Assembly (NCBI GenBank): GCA_037447655.1
Contig: JBBHKE010002976.1
Span: forward strand, 223,898-287,897
From: Zygnema cylindricum
Taxonomy: Eukaryota; Streptophyta; Zygnematophyceae; Zygnematales; Zygnemataceae
Length of the DNA stretch: 64,000 nt
Direction of reading: 5' to 3'
The notes beneath the pieces were generated by a model. The model was not told the DNA's origin, made no database searches, and saw only the letters and a program-made list of their open reading frames with translations. A program made the translations under genes and the position numbers. This document shows, piece after piece, positions 35,904 through 47,524 of this stretch; within the stretch, counting starts at the first letter, position 1, and every line of letters starts with the position of its first letter.

Positions 35904-36139
35904 ATTAAAGTTTGAAGATGATCTGGAAGGACGCGAAAGTGGGTCGAAACTCACTAAACGATAAACTGCATCGCGATAGACGACAAACTGCGGTACAGCT
36001 AAAGTTTTAATGTAACGCAACCTGTACGGTGGTAATTTGAATTTTTTGGTACGGCTGCAGATTTTATCATTTTTTTATAATTTATATAAGAAAACGACAG
36101 AAAATAACTGTAACTTTAGCACATGGGAAAGTGCCCTAA

Positions 36140-36627
36140 CTGCAAGCAGAACCTCTCTTTAATCCACATCATTTCATCCTTCCCGTACTTTTTTTTTCGT
36201 TCGTACTGTTGACAAGACTCCCTCCAGCATTTTGAAAAAAATAAATTTCTCATCTTTGCTATCACAGTGTTGTAGCTAATGTTCAAATTTTTAACTTTGA
36301 AGTATATTTACAAGTTTTCGGATTTTTTATTCAAATCCAAAAAGTTCGAAATAGTTCGAACTGGAATTCAATAAGTTTTATAAAATTTGAAGGTTTCCCA
36401 CTTGTATAATCTTAAAATTCCTGAACCTTTTCAATTTTGAAACTTTCCAGCTATCATAATTTTGAATTTAACTTATCCGGAGAGAAAAAAAACTAAAAAA
36501 CTCCAAAGTTAAAAATGAAAGCAGTTTTCATTTTTTAATTTCTCACGGTTTTAGACCAAATTTTTTTTTTTTTTCAAAACTCCAAATGGTAAACATTTTT
36601 TTTTTCTTTCTTTAACTGCAACCGACA
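36140..36627. other. 5' flank of the biotin gene
   Basis: A/T-rich with long T runs, ending in T-rich sequence directly before the ATG at 36628. No promoter motif I can assign. Confidence 0.3.
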
Positions 36628-38105
36628 ATGTCTCCTCTCTCTCTCTTTCTTTCTCCTTTCCGATTCTCTCTCCCTATCTCCCTCCATGCTTCCTCCCTCT
36701 CTCCCTCTCTTCCCCGTCGGCATAACATTTGTCACAAACTGTCCAGCTGTATATCTCACAGACATTATGCCACGTCAGCATCCAATAATGAGCCAGAACT
36801 GACAAAGTCAAGTCAGGTCAAACCCAGGGAAAATGTCACAGAAAAAACCAATAATTTAGAAAAACCCTATAATGAAAAAAAGGTAAAAGTCAACGATAGT
36901 CAACCTTTAGAAAATAGCAATTCGCGTGTGGGTACATTGTTCGGACCCATTGGATTAAAATCCCCAAATTATATTATTTGGGGTTCAAATACAGATGTCG
37001 GAAAAACACTCATTTCGGTCGGTCTCGTCACTTCAATTCTTTCGGGTTCAGAAATTTCAAAAATTGCGACCGAAAATGGTTCAAATAATGGGATAGAAAA
37101 AAACGATAATTTGGCGGAAAAGAAAAAAAGGATTCGTCAAGTTCGATATTTAAAGCCTGTTCAAACTGGGTATCCAAAAGGTACATCTTTTTTTCTCCGA
37201 GAAGTTAACTTGGGTATTGATAGGGTATAGTAAGGTTGTTTAATCCTTTCCTTCCATTCTCCGTCCATTTCTTTATTTAAGGGTTATTTCTTTATTCATC
37301 CATTCCTGTTTTCCTTCCTTTGATCCTCCCCCCTCCTCCTTCCTCCCTCCTTCCTCCCTTTTCCCTCCCTCCCTCTCCCTCCCTCCTCCTCCTCCTCCCT
37401 TTCTCTTTTTCCTGCACTCCCTTTCTTTCTCTCTTCTTCTCCCTCCCTTTCCCTCCCTCCTCCCTCTCCCTCTCCCTCTCCCTCTATGTCTCTCTCCATC
37501 TCTCTCTCCTCCCTCTCTCTCCCTCTCCCTCTCTCTCCCCTATGCAGATTCAGACGCCCGGTTCGTCTGTCAGCAATCCTCTCTCCTTCTTTCGACAAAA
37601 TCTCGACCGGATTCGTCCGAATCTCTATCCTTCCTTTACTCCGGACCCGGAGAAGACGACACTTGGCTCTCCCTTCTCTCTCCCTCTCCTCTTTCTCCTG
37701 CCTCTCCCTCTCCCTCTCCCTCTCCTCCCTCCTCTACTAGAAATTTAACTTGTAAAAACTTGTGGGCTTGGAGAGATCCTGTCTCTCCTCATCTCGCTGC
37801 GATTTCCGATGGGATAAAGGGGGCTGAGGACCAGAATGTAGTAGAAAGTATACAAAAGTTTTTTTGGGAGGAGGGAGAGGGAGAAGGAGAGGGACGAGGT
37901 GGAGGAGAGGGAGGAGAGGGAGGAGAGGGAGAGGATTGTTGGGGAGTGATAGAGACTGCAGGAGGAGTGCACAGTCCGGGGCCTTCAGGAACTTTACAAA
38001 GTGATTTATACAGGTGGGCATTTTGTATTGTTATGTGGGTTTGTGTACTTTATTATGAGTTTTTGAGTTTATGTCAAGACGTATTTTACTTCAACTAGCG
38101 ACTTT

Positions 38106-38166
<61 letters not shown>

Positions 38167-40683
38167 TTTGTGATTTGGAGTTTCTGAGATTTGGATTTCT
38201 GAATTTTGTCAGTTCTGATTTTGGGATTTGGGAATTTGGGATTTTCTGGCCTCTAAGACTTAAATGCGTCTTTTTTGTAATTTGGGATTTTTGGGTTTTG
38301 GGGATTTTTTTTTTTTTGAAATTTTTGAAATTTCGTATTTTCAGGTCTTTGAGATTGCCAGGTGTCCTCGTGGGAGATGGTCGACTTGGAGGAATTTCAG
38401 CCACAATTGCCGCATATGAGGGTTTAAAGTTTAGGGGTTTAGATACGGAAGCAATTATTTTAATCGATGGAGGATATAGCAATGAAATTGCAATTCGAGA
38501 AGCTTTGAGACAAAGGTGAGGTGAATTTGTCGAAGCTTATCCTAAAAGCTTGCGATCTCTTCTTGAGAAAAAAATGTATTTTTCGAGCTCTATGTTGGTA
38601 TAAAATGGCCTCCTTTGTTTGCTTATTTAAACACACCTCCTCAATGCTGGCATTGATCCCCCATGGATTCCTCAAAATCTCTAGCATTTTACCTTCCATG
38701 ATTCCTCGATGCTGATACTTTGCCTCTGATTCCAAATATTAGATGAAAATATTTTACAGAATTGATATTAATTTTTTAATTTTATTTTTTAAAGTGTTGA
38801 GTACTGACGTTGTTGTTGACGATGAAGTTAATGTCAATGCCGACGTCAATGTCGATGTTGATGTCGATGTCGATGTCAATGGCATGTTGTTGTTTAATGT
38901 GAATGTGATTGTCAATGTCGATGCCAATGTCAATGTGGATGTGGCTATCGATGTTGATGTTGATGTCGATATGTATGTTGATGTTGTTGTCGTTGATAAT
39001 ATCGCCATCTATGTTAATGTCGATTTTCATGCTAACATCGATGTATATGTCAATGTGATCGTCGATTTTCATGTCAATGTTAATGTCGATGTATATGTTA
39101 ATGTCGATGTAATGTGTTAATGCTGATGTGTATGCCAATGCCGATCTCGATGTTGATGTCGAAAAAGAAAAGATGTCGAATGTTGGTGTCGATGTTAATG
39201 TTGATCATGATTTTAAAATCAATGCAATGTCAGCCTTTTATGTGGATATAAATTTTAGTAATTCCGGTCTTAAGCACGTGTATCTTTCTGAAATCCAAAA
39301 TTGATTGAAAGAATGATCGACTTGTTAAGATATTTCTGTCCCGCAAGCTTATTTTTCGTTTATTTGGTTGATGCTGAGTTTTAATGCTGGCTTTTTTTAT
39401 TTCTTATCCCTTTGACCTCAACTGAAACGTCAGCTTTCATGTCCCTTAAAAAATAATTTCCTTTTCCTATCGATGGTTTCTGTTAATCTTCACCATCATC
39501 ACTATACCATTTAGAGACAGGTTTAATATATCGACAGTTTTTTGTCAAATTTGCTGTAACTGAATGTTACTGAGCTCAAATGTTAAGTTTGACCCTTTTT
39601 TCGTTGCCTACGTGTGACAATTGTCACGTCCAGACTTCCTGTTCTCCTCCTCCCTCCTCTCCCTCCTCCGGAATCATGTGATGTCACACTTTCTAGTTGG
39701 TTCGTCCAATCAGAAGCCGTTTTTTTGGAATTGCAAGAAATTTTGGAAGCTGCCCATAAAAAACGTGTCGACCAATTAGGATCTTCCGTAAAAGAGGCTC
39801 AAAACCTACTTTGGTGGCCTTTTACACAACACGGAATCGTTCCGGATCGTGACGTGACGGTGATCGATTCTCGAAGTGGGGATTGTTTTTCAGTTTTTTC
39901 GGTGAGAGAATCCACCTATAAAACCATAAAAATCCTCCCTCGACAAAACCTTTTCTCTCTGTTTTTTTCTTTTGTCTCCTTCCTATCTTCCGCTTTTTGT
40001 CTCTTTCCGTTTCTATCTTTGTTTATGTTTCCCTTTTTTCCATCTTTTCCCTTATTGTGGCTGTTTCAGCTTGTTTTGACACTTTTTTTGTCAGTTTCCT
40101 TTTTTGTCAGTTGCCTCTATTTCTGTTAGTTTCACTCTTTTTTTCTGTTTTCTCATTTTTTTTGTCCTTTTCTTTTCTTTTATTTCTTTTTTGGGGGAGG
40201 GAGACAGAAGGGTAATCAATCACTAATGAACAATTTTGTCTTTTTCCTCATTTTTTGTCCTTTTCCTTGTCTCAGTCGACCAATGAGATGCCTCGAATCA
40301 ATTCTCAGATTGACGCCTGTGCCAGCTGGTGGACTCAGGGCCCCTCTGAGGAACTACAGGTCTCCCTCTTTCTCTTTCTCTCTCTCTCTCTCTCCCTCTT
40401 TCTCTCACTCTCTCCCTCTCTCTTTCTATCTCGCTCTCTCTCTCTCTCTTTCTATCTCTCTCTCCCGCCCCTCTCCCTGTCCCTCTCTCACCCTCTCTCT
40501 CTCTCCCCCTCTCTCCCGCCCCTCTCCCTGTCCCTCTCTCACCCTCTCTCTCTCTCCCTCCCCCTTGCCCCCCCTCCCTCCCTCTCCCTCCCCCAAAACG
40601 GAAATAAACCGCTGTAATATAAGTAAAAAAAAGGAAAAATGAAAAAGTAATTAAGTTAACAAATTAACAAATAAGTAATTGAT

Positions 40684-40723
<40 letters not shown>

Positions 40724-40758
40724 TATCTCTCCTCTATATATATATCCACCTCTCTCTC

Positions 40759-40791
<33 letters not shown>

Positions 40792-40792
40792 G

Positions 40793-40875
<83 letters not shown>

Positions 40876-41556
40876 TGTTTTGCTGGGGGAATTAAGCCTG
40901 TATTTTGGGTAAATAAATAAAGTAACTAAGTAAATGAACAAGTAATTAAAAAAATGTATAAAAAAAATTATAAAATTATATTTGCAGAGGGAATTAAGTT
41001 TAAGATTGCGGTAAATAAACAAATATAAATTTTATTTTGCAAGGGGAATTAAGCCCTGAGTTTGTGGTTAATAACTAGTTAAATAAATGAAATATAGCTA
41101 AACGAGTAAATAATCAAATAAATAAGTAATTAATTAAATAAATTCTTTTTTATAGAAAAGAATTAAGTATGAGTTTGGGGTTTATTTGGCGGCCCTGAGT
41201 TTGGGGTAAATAACTAAATAAAATGAATTAATAAATAAATCAATAAGAACTAAAAATAAGTAATTAAATAATCAAATGACTAATCAAATAAAATAAATAC
41301 TTTTTTGCAGAAAGAATTAAGCCTAAGTTTGGGTACGCGGCGGCACTGAATTTGGGGTAAATAGCTAAATAGATAAATAATCAAATAAGTAATTGAATAA
41401 AATATGTAACTAATTAAATAAATACTATTTTGCAGAAAGAATTAAGTATAAGTTTGGGGTATGCGGCGGCGCGGTACGGTCACGTCATGTTTGCCCAAAA
41501 CGTCCACCAGCCGGCCCTCGACTGCGCAAAACTGTTGATTCAAGGGGTGGGAAAAG
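36628..41556 (+). CDS. BIO3-BIO1: Bifunctional dethiobiotin synthetase / DAPA aminotransferase, N-terminal 554 codons only
   Basis: Six exons (36628-37180, 37548-38013, 38345-38515, 39634-39901, 40276-40359, 41436-41556) splice in phase with GT/AG borders. The N-terminus is rich in Ser/Arg/His with HRHYATSA, a probable mitochondrial presequence, where this fusion works in plants. The dethiobiotin synthetase half shows the P-loop GSNTDVGKT (119-127), [38 protein letters not shown] and [15 protein letters not shown]. The aminotransferase half begins with [12 protein letters not shown] (about 456), then [12 protein letters not shown] and [11 protein letters not shown]. Exon 2 contains read-through simple repeats (Ser-Pro and Glu-Gly runs). 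After exon 6 (phase 1) no exon with the remaining roughly 350-400 residues, including the PLP-lysine region, is visible before the MLO exons at 53.9 kb. The gene is therefore truncated, or its later exons are elsewhere or too diverged to see. Confidence 0.85.
38107..38161. repeat. (CT)n microsatellite in biotin-gene intron 2
   Basis: About 27 uninterrupted CT units. Confidence 0.95.
38808..39210. repeat. GATGTY-type hexanucleotide minisatellite in biotin-gene intron 3
   Basis: About 400 bp of degenerate GATGTT/GATGTC/AATGTC units. In one frame it reads as Val-Asp/Asn repeats, and the opposite strand is also open. Both are by-products of the unit length. Confidence 0.9.
40360..40600. repeat. 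CT/CCCTCT simple repeat starting at the donor of biotin-gene intron 5
   Basis: Begins at the GTCTCCCTC donor itself. Contains two copies of a larger unit (CCCGCCCCTCTCCCTGTCCC). Confidence 0.9.
40684..40869. repeat. (TA)n microsatellite in biotin-gene intron 5
   Basis: About 185 bp of mostly TA units, one run longer than 60 bp. Confidence 0.95.
40870..41375 (+). repeat. Tandem degenerate copies of an acceptor site plus exon-6 start
   Basis: The real exon 6 begins TTTTGCAGAAAGAATTAAG then TATAAGTTTGGGGT. Upstream, five decayed copies of this junction occur at about 40875, 40980, 41033, 41143 and 41300, separated by AAATAAATA-rich spacers. The copy at 41300 keeps the CAG acceptor and about 8 codons (KELSLSLG) before a stop; the one at 41143 keeps TAG. 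Confidence 0.85.
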
Positions 41557-41837
41557 GTAAAAAATTAATCAAAAATGAAAAAACAATATATGGGTTTTGT
41601 TCGTTTTTCGATTTTCGTTTTTGGGTTTCTTTTTTTGTTTTGGGTTATTTTTTGCCAAGGTTAAAAAAAACTCTCCAATTCCTGCTCTCTCGCTCTCTCC
41701 TCCTTCACCTCCCTCTCCCTCCCTCTCCCTTGCTCTCCCTCCATTTCTGTCTCTTTCCCTCCCTCTCTCTACATATCTTTCTCTCTTGCTCTCCCTCTCT
41801 CTCTCTCTCTCTCCCTTTCTCTCTCTTTCTCTTTTAT

Positions 41838-42480
41838 TGGAGGTGGCGTATTTGACGCCAACACATAGAATATAGACTCAACGTTTGATGAACAATGATA
41901 ATTTGGGATCAATGAGAAGAGTTCTTTTAATCCAAAGTCTCGCAATAAAAATTACTATTGATTGTAATAACGTGCGCTTAAAGTGTAATGTGCCAAAAAA
42001 GATCCTAAACTGATGCTAATGAATTTTCCAAAGCGGTGAACTACAAAGGTAGGTGAGCATGAGTCTAGTGTACCATTCTTATTGGAAACAGGCATTAAAG
42101 ATATCTATTTATACAAAGAACAAAGAGATAAAAGGTACTGTATGACTCATCAAACATGTAATAGCTATGAAGGGGTATATACAACATAAAATAGATGAAC
42201 CTAGAATCCATGTGAAATAATAGAGAGAACCAATGATAAACCCTTAACACCCCGCCTGAAGCAAAAATTGAGAAGTAGATTAAGATGGACAAATGAGGTA
42301 AACTCAACCACTAGTAAGAGAAAGAAACAGAAGTTCAAAAGAGAAACGATGAAGTTCAAAATGGGGTAGATGGCGTCCTTTGGTGAGATAATTCAACACT
42401 TTGATCCGTGGATTTCACATGAAGAAATTGAAGAGTGCCATCTTGGACACCTTCCCAAGAATAATGGGATTAAATATCAA
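41838..42480 (-). mobile_element. 3' end of a minus-strand Copia element (RNase H tail and LTR)
   Basis: LTR-like sequence at about 41838-42249 ends CCCTTAACA, followed by a pyrimidine/purine tract (CCCCGCCTGAAGC). On the minus strand at about 42370-42470 a short frame reads GTLQFLHVKSTDQ, the conserved end of Copia RNase H. The remainder of the element is missing. Confidence 0.65.
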
Positions 42481-42499
42481 CGTTCTTAGTTTGTTTGAG

Positions 42500-42700
42500 A
42501 TGAACATGATGCCAGAATCCCACATAATGTAAGATTCAACATGTCACACAATTGGGAAAATTGAGCTGGCCAGTCCTCGAACCCAAGACCTTTCACGTAG
42601 CCTGATCCTGTGTTTGGTGTTGATATTTGAGTATTTTCTAGGTCTTTATTAGGACAGAAAAAAAAACAGAGGCAGTCTGCCTCTGACTCCCTTCTCCAAG
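42500..42700 (-). repeat. SINE-like, tRNA-derived repeat, copy 1
   Basis: On the minus strand a box-B-like GGGTTCGAGGACTGG is followed by CCAGCTCAATTTTCCC and ACATGTTGAATCTTAC, colinear with 44760-44900. Confidence 0.55.
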
Positions 42701-42739
42701 CCCCCACACTTGTTGTAGTCACTGAAGGCTGGAAAGGGA

Positions 42740-42815
42740 GCTACATCCATGGCTGTTTAAGCTCTCCAGAGAGACAGCTACATCCATGGCTGTTTAAGCT
42801 CTCCAGAGAGACAGG
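42740..42815. repeat. 38-bp tandem duplication
   Basis: GCTACATCCATGGCTGTTTA plus 18 bp occurs twice head to tail, identical by eye. Confidence 0.95.
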
Positions 42816-42999
42816 TGTAGATAAATGTAGATAAATGGTAGGTTTACTAAAATGGATATTGACGGACCCATGATTTGATCCTTGTACCTGCCGTCAGTCA
42901 ATATTACGATAGCCGGTAGCTTTGTTAGTTTAGTCTACGGCTAGTAGTAGCATATATTGGGTTTGATAAATACTTAAATAGTTACATGTAGACTAGTTC

Positions 43000-43560
43000 A
43001 TTTAACGGGAATTATAAATGTAGTGCTTAGATACAATTATAGATAGTACAAAGTACGGTTTTATGTATTGTACGAAACGGATACCGCGCATTTGTTTCGA
43101 CCGCGAAACAAATAGTGCGCGTCTATTTTCAACGGCTTGAAATATAGCCGGATTTGATCGGGCGGCCACGATAAGCGCCGCGATCGCGGAATATGTACTT
43201 TTGGCGATTTACGGTCATCGCCATATCAAGTGACACGTGGCACGTCAACATTGGATTGCGGCGACTCCGGAGATTACGAGAACAAATACGGACATGACAT
43301 GTGTCGACATTTCGGCCATATCGTACGATGGCCGTCCATGAAGTACACCGGCACCTGTACTTTTCTGTACGACACACTAAAGTGATTAGTGCCGTACGTC
43401 AGTAGATAGAGTCTTAGAGAGAGATAGGACTTAGAATATTTCTGGTAGGTAGTTGCCTCTCCCAGAGGGCATCTTGTATAAAAGGCAAACTTTGGCCAGC
43501 TATAACTATAAACTCAATTGACCATTTTCAGTGATTCTTTTTGCTGCGGATTAGGAGAGT
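43000..43560. mobile_element. LTR-like fragment with TATA box and a CGAAAC hairpin
   Basis: The sequence resembles the LTR at 290 in CAAAGTACGGTTTTATGT and CGCATTTGTTTCG. It contains a hairpin (ATTTGTTTCG at 43090-43099, CGAAACAAAT at 43104-43113, with GCGC arms outside) and TATAAAAGG near 43478. No coding region is attached. Confidence 0.45.
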
Positions 43561-44200
43561 CCAGGCTTCATAGGGGTTTAGTTGGTTAGAGTGTTTGCCT
43601 GCCACGGTGGCTTTATTTTTAAGGGAAAGTCAAAGTGGGTGAATGTGTCCAAATCTCATATTCTAACTTTGCATTCTGTGGTGGAATTGAGCACACAAAA
43701 AGTCTTATTTCACAGGGGTGAAGTTCTAATAGGGTTTTGATTGTCAATGGGTCAATCATTTGGGTTTATATAAACTTGGATTCGGCACTATCTAGATTAA
43801 CTTCTTTTGATTTGCGAATTTTGTGTGGCAATGGAGCCCATAAAATTACATTTGGCGGGTCCGTGCTCATCTCGGCCGAATTCACGTTTATGGTCAGTTT
43901 AGGATCGATTAAGTTTGAGATTGTGTTCACATTATTTATTGTATTGTTTACGTCCGCAGTTAAGTTTTTGTTACGTTTTCCTTGGACTATGAGTATTTGT
44001 TATGAAAGTATTTATTCGTGTTATTTGGTACTCTACAGATGATCGGTCATTTAGTGCGTAAGACCTAGAACCATGTTTAGGTCCAGCGCACGATTAAATT
44101 CGGCGCACTTATGTTTTATTAGGCACCAAATTTTGTTTCGGCGCGTAAGTGTCTAGTGCGTGTGAATTGTGTACGTGAGTGGAATACTTGTGAGTAAAGC
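43561..44200. other. Region without a supported gene
   Basis: Near 43577 the stretch TTTAGTTGGTTAGAGTG looks like a tRNA A box but has no convincing B box. A 101-codon open frame (43737-44042) has no recognisable motif. Confidence 0.3.
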
Positions 44201-44282
44201 CTGTGTGAGTCAATGACGTGACGAATTAGTGGAAGAAGTTGTGTGAGTCAATGACGTGACGAGTTAGTGGAAGAAGTCGTGC
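44201..44282. repeat. About 41-bp tandem duplication
   Basis: GTGTGAGTCAATGACGTGAC plus GARTTAGTGGAAGAAGT occurs twice, within LTR-like sequence that has a TATTTAAGG box downstream. Confidence 0.85.
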
Positions 44283-44759
44283 AGACTAAGTCTTCCTTTA
44301 TTTAAGGAGAAGTATGGGTATGGAATTATTATGCAGTCTAGGAGGAGATGCATCATGTGTCTTAATGCGTGACACATTAAGATGTAGAGAGAGAAGAGGA
44401 GTAAGGAAGGAGGAAGTGTAAGATGTAAGTTATATGTCGGAATAAGAGAAGAATGAGAGTAGTGTGAGAGCTTTGTATGGAGGAAGCTTTGACTTAATGT
44501 ATTATCAATTCTGCCGATAAGATTTATTTGTGAGCAGTGAAAGAATGTTTTTTTTTCACTATGATATATTTGTGTTAGCTTCCGCTGTGATATTGATTTT
44601 AATGTGAGCATCTCTGTGAGCACTTGATTGAAACCACATTCTACACCAATATTGATCGACAACCTCTTCCGAATTCAATACTCCCCTTGTAAATGAGGCC
44701 AGTCAATACATGCGCAATTCCAATTGCTTAGGTACCATGTCGCAATTCCAATTGCTTTG

Positions 44760-44900
44760 GTACCATGTTAAAATGGAATTCCACAGAATCTTAGATTCGG
44801 CATGTCCCACATTTGGTAAAATTTAGCTAGCCAGGTCTCGAATCGGGGACCTTTCCGTTAAGATGCGAATGCGCTAAATCGTGGCACCACCAACTGGATA
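44760..44900 (-). repeat. SINE-like, tRNA-derived repeat, copy 2
   Basis: On the minus strand, an A-box-like TTTAGCGCATTCG and, about 34 nt later, a B-box-like GATTCGAGACC are followed by CTGGCTAGCTAAATTTTACC and GACATGCCGAATCTAAGATT. The 3' body matches 42500-42700. Confidence 0.55.
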
Positions 44901-46047
44901 TTGGGTTTAGCGGGTCCGTAGGCATTTATTTTGAATGCATATCGAGTGTGGACCCACCACATTTACCCTATATTGAACGAAAATCTTGAGTGATTTAATA
45001 TAGGATTGCAGATCAATGCAATTTTTATGTGAGAGTCGAAGAAGTAAAAGTTGAAGGAGAAAAACTAAGATTGGGAAGAAGAACAAAAAGCGAAGCGACC
45101 TCTTTTGGAGCATGACATGAAACCATACACTCCGCCGCAATACTGGAGCAATCATGGAACAAGCCGCGAGAGGTTGTTACTCGCATGACCTAGAATTGCC
45201 CAAAACAAACACGAGCTTGTAATGGAGCAGTAAGAAAAACTCCTCCTAGGCCCAATCGGAGTCAACAAAGTCGAAAAAATCAGTGGAGCGCGAGGAGTAA
45301 GTAAGGCAAAGAGATTTTGTTTCTTTCAAGTAATATGAGGCGAGTTGAGCCGCAACAAGGTGATCAAGAATTGGGAGGTACAAAAATTGACAAAAGCTTA
45401 GGGAAAGTGGTAATGTTGGTCGTTTGGGTGGCTTGTATTGCGTACATAAAGGCACTGACCATTGACCACTGAACAGTAAGTGGGATTAAGGGAAAGTTAG
45501 AGAACAGTGTTAGTGGCAAGAAAGATAAGGGCATTGCCATCTAAAACACTGGATATAGAGGAGGTGTTTGCCATGGCAAAACGGTCAAAAAGGTTAGAGA
45601 TGAAAAATTCTTGAGAGATAAAAAGAGTTTTGGTAGAGAGATTATAAGGGATCCAAGTGCCTAAGTAATAGATTAGGGGGCCAAGGTTAGTTATGTGAAA
45701 GTAACCCTTAAGTAACGTTTTGACTGTGGAAATCTCCAAGAGGGAGGGGCCAACAAGGATAAGGTCATCGACAAAAATGTCAACAATGACCAAAATAATC
45801 GCCCGAGCCTCAAAAAAAATACTAAAAAAGACATTTCTAGGAGGAAAACCTTCATGTTGCATGGTAACATCAACAATTTGATGCCACATAAGAGGGGGTT
45901 GACTTAAGCCGTAAATAGTTTTAATACATTGGTAAAAAAGATTTTCAAAAACTAAGGGAGGTGGATCATTTAGGTTGTTGCATATAGATCTCTTCTAAAA
46001 TGACACCATTCAAGAAGCATCTGTTGAGATTCAGAAAAAGTGGCCAT

Positions 46048-46620
46048 AGGATCGTCCAATTACAAGACACGAAGCTAAGGAAAACAATTCTTTATATGAG
46101 AAAGCAAAGCTTAATTACTGAAAAAGAAAGAAGATAGATTAATTCCACGACAAAATAAGCACTCAGTGCAAAACAAGCAGCACTGAAAAATTGGAGAGAA
46201 TCATTCAATAGATTGATAATTGATGATTGATGATTGATGATTAATTGATGCATAGCTTTGGTACATTTTTATATGTGTAGGTGTCGTGTAGACCTATGCA
46301 ACTTGCGTATCACGTAAAGAAACAAAATCTAACTTGTGACACACGTAGACCAATCAAAGACCGCCAAGTACAAAATGTCCGCATGCTTTTTTGTCACGTA
46401 TACTCAAAATTTGCGGCTACTTGACTTCCCGTACACTACAAGTCAAGGACCACGTTTTCACGAAAACTTGACGTCTACGTATATGTACCTTCACGTCTAT
46501 CAACAGTACATATAACTAACAGGACTCCGGTTGACTTCTCTCTTACGTAACAACTTTGACTAACTTTGACTAACTTTGACATTTTGGTCCTTCGCTGAAA
46601 ATGGACGTAGAATCGTAACA
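46048..46620 (-). repeat. 3' LTR of the nested Copia element
   Basis: 573 bp. Contains GATTGATGATT repeats and a triplicated ACTTTGACTA stretch near the end. Confidence 0.85.
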
Positions 46621-46663
46621 CCCCCTCTGTGGGTCATTTTCTGCTGACTATCAATTGTCCACA

Positions 46664-47524
46664 CTAAATAGGACCAAATTCTGTGAGCTGATTACAAACA
46701 ACAATTTTAAACTTTTCTTTCCAATTTGTTCTCTCCAACTGACGCGTCTTCTTGAACACATGAAAAATCCAAGCGGCAGTGCTCCTCTTTATGTCGAGGT
46801 CGCCGTCTTCATGACATCTCTCAAAGGCCTCTTCTCTCTTTTCGGTGTCAAGTTTGATGTTCCAACATCTATGACTTTGTTTTCGACCGTATATGGATTT
46901 ATGTAGGTTACACACCATGTGTTTTTTTCCTGGTTCTATTATGCCCTTTGGTTGTTCCATGTAGACTTCATCCTCTAAATCCCCTTTAAAAGATGCAGTT
47001 TTGACATCTAGTTGATGCATATGCATTCCCTCTGCTGCCCCTAAGGCTATTAAACTTTTGAGACTATTAAACTTCACTATTGGTGAGAAAGTCTCAGTGT
47101 AATTAACCCCCTCTTCTTGTGAATACCCCTTAGCTACCAACCTCGGTTTATATCTTTCCACTGATCTCTTTGATTTCCTCTTAATCTTAAAGACCCATTT
47201 ACACCCCACAATGTTTTTCTCTTCTGGGCGTTCTACTAAGGTCCAAGTTTTGTTTTTGATCAGTAATTCATATTCTAATTCTATTGCATCCTTCCATTTC
47301 TGAGAATTAGAACTCTCCAAAGCTTCATGAAAGGTTTGCGGTTCCCTCTCTGCCGCCATAAAGCAATAAACTAAACCCACATCTCCTGTTTCTTCAATGA
47401 GCCGTTTTGGTTTAGCACGTATCCGATTAGAAACTCTTTGACGAGTTACCTTCAATCTTGATTGTTGAATTGGATTCGAAGAGGTGGCAATTTGCCAAGG
47501 TTGTAGTGTTGGTAATTTCTCCAC
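46664..47524 (-). pseudogene. Copia reverse transcriptase N-terminal part
   Basis: Has ELLIKNKTWTLVERPEEKNI, GCKWVFKIKRKS, KPRLVAKGYSQEEGVNYTET, FSPIVKFNSLKSLIALGAAE and HQLDVKTASFKGDLEDEVYM, the standard start of Copia RT. The homology ends before the YVDD active-site motif, and the last about 60 codons are unrelated sequence running into the 3' LTR. Confidence 0.85.

Larger units (their letters stand above)
34354..36139. mobile_element. 1.79-kb TIR element enclosing a gene fragment
   Basis: Perfect 19-bp inverted termini TTAGGGCACTTTCCCATGT (34354-34372) and their complement (36121-36139). If the outer TTA/TAA is the target site, the TIR proper is GGGCACTTTCCCATGT, like the other TTA elements. 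Inside is a minus-strand exon matching GDP-mannose pyrophosphorylase (34851-35057) and no transposase that I can detect. Confidence 0.75.

Noticed and set aside
38743-39138. 125-codon Val-Asp-Asn repeat frame and opposite-strand Ile-Asp frame
   Set aside because: A degenerate hexanucleotide repeat in intron 3 of the biotin gene; all multiples of three stay open.
43575-43660. tRNA-like A box (TTTAGTTGGTTAGAGTG) suggesting a tRNA gene
   Set aside because: No matching B box or cloverleaf could be drawn. No true tRNA gene was found in the window.
43737-44042. 101-codon plus-strand hydrophobic frame
   Set aside because: No recognisable motif; lies between LTR-like fragments; no splice context.
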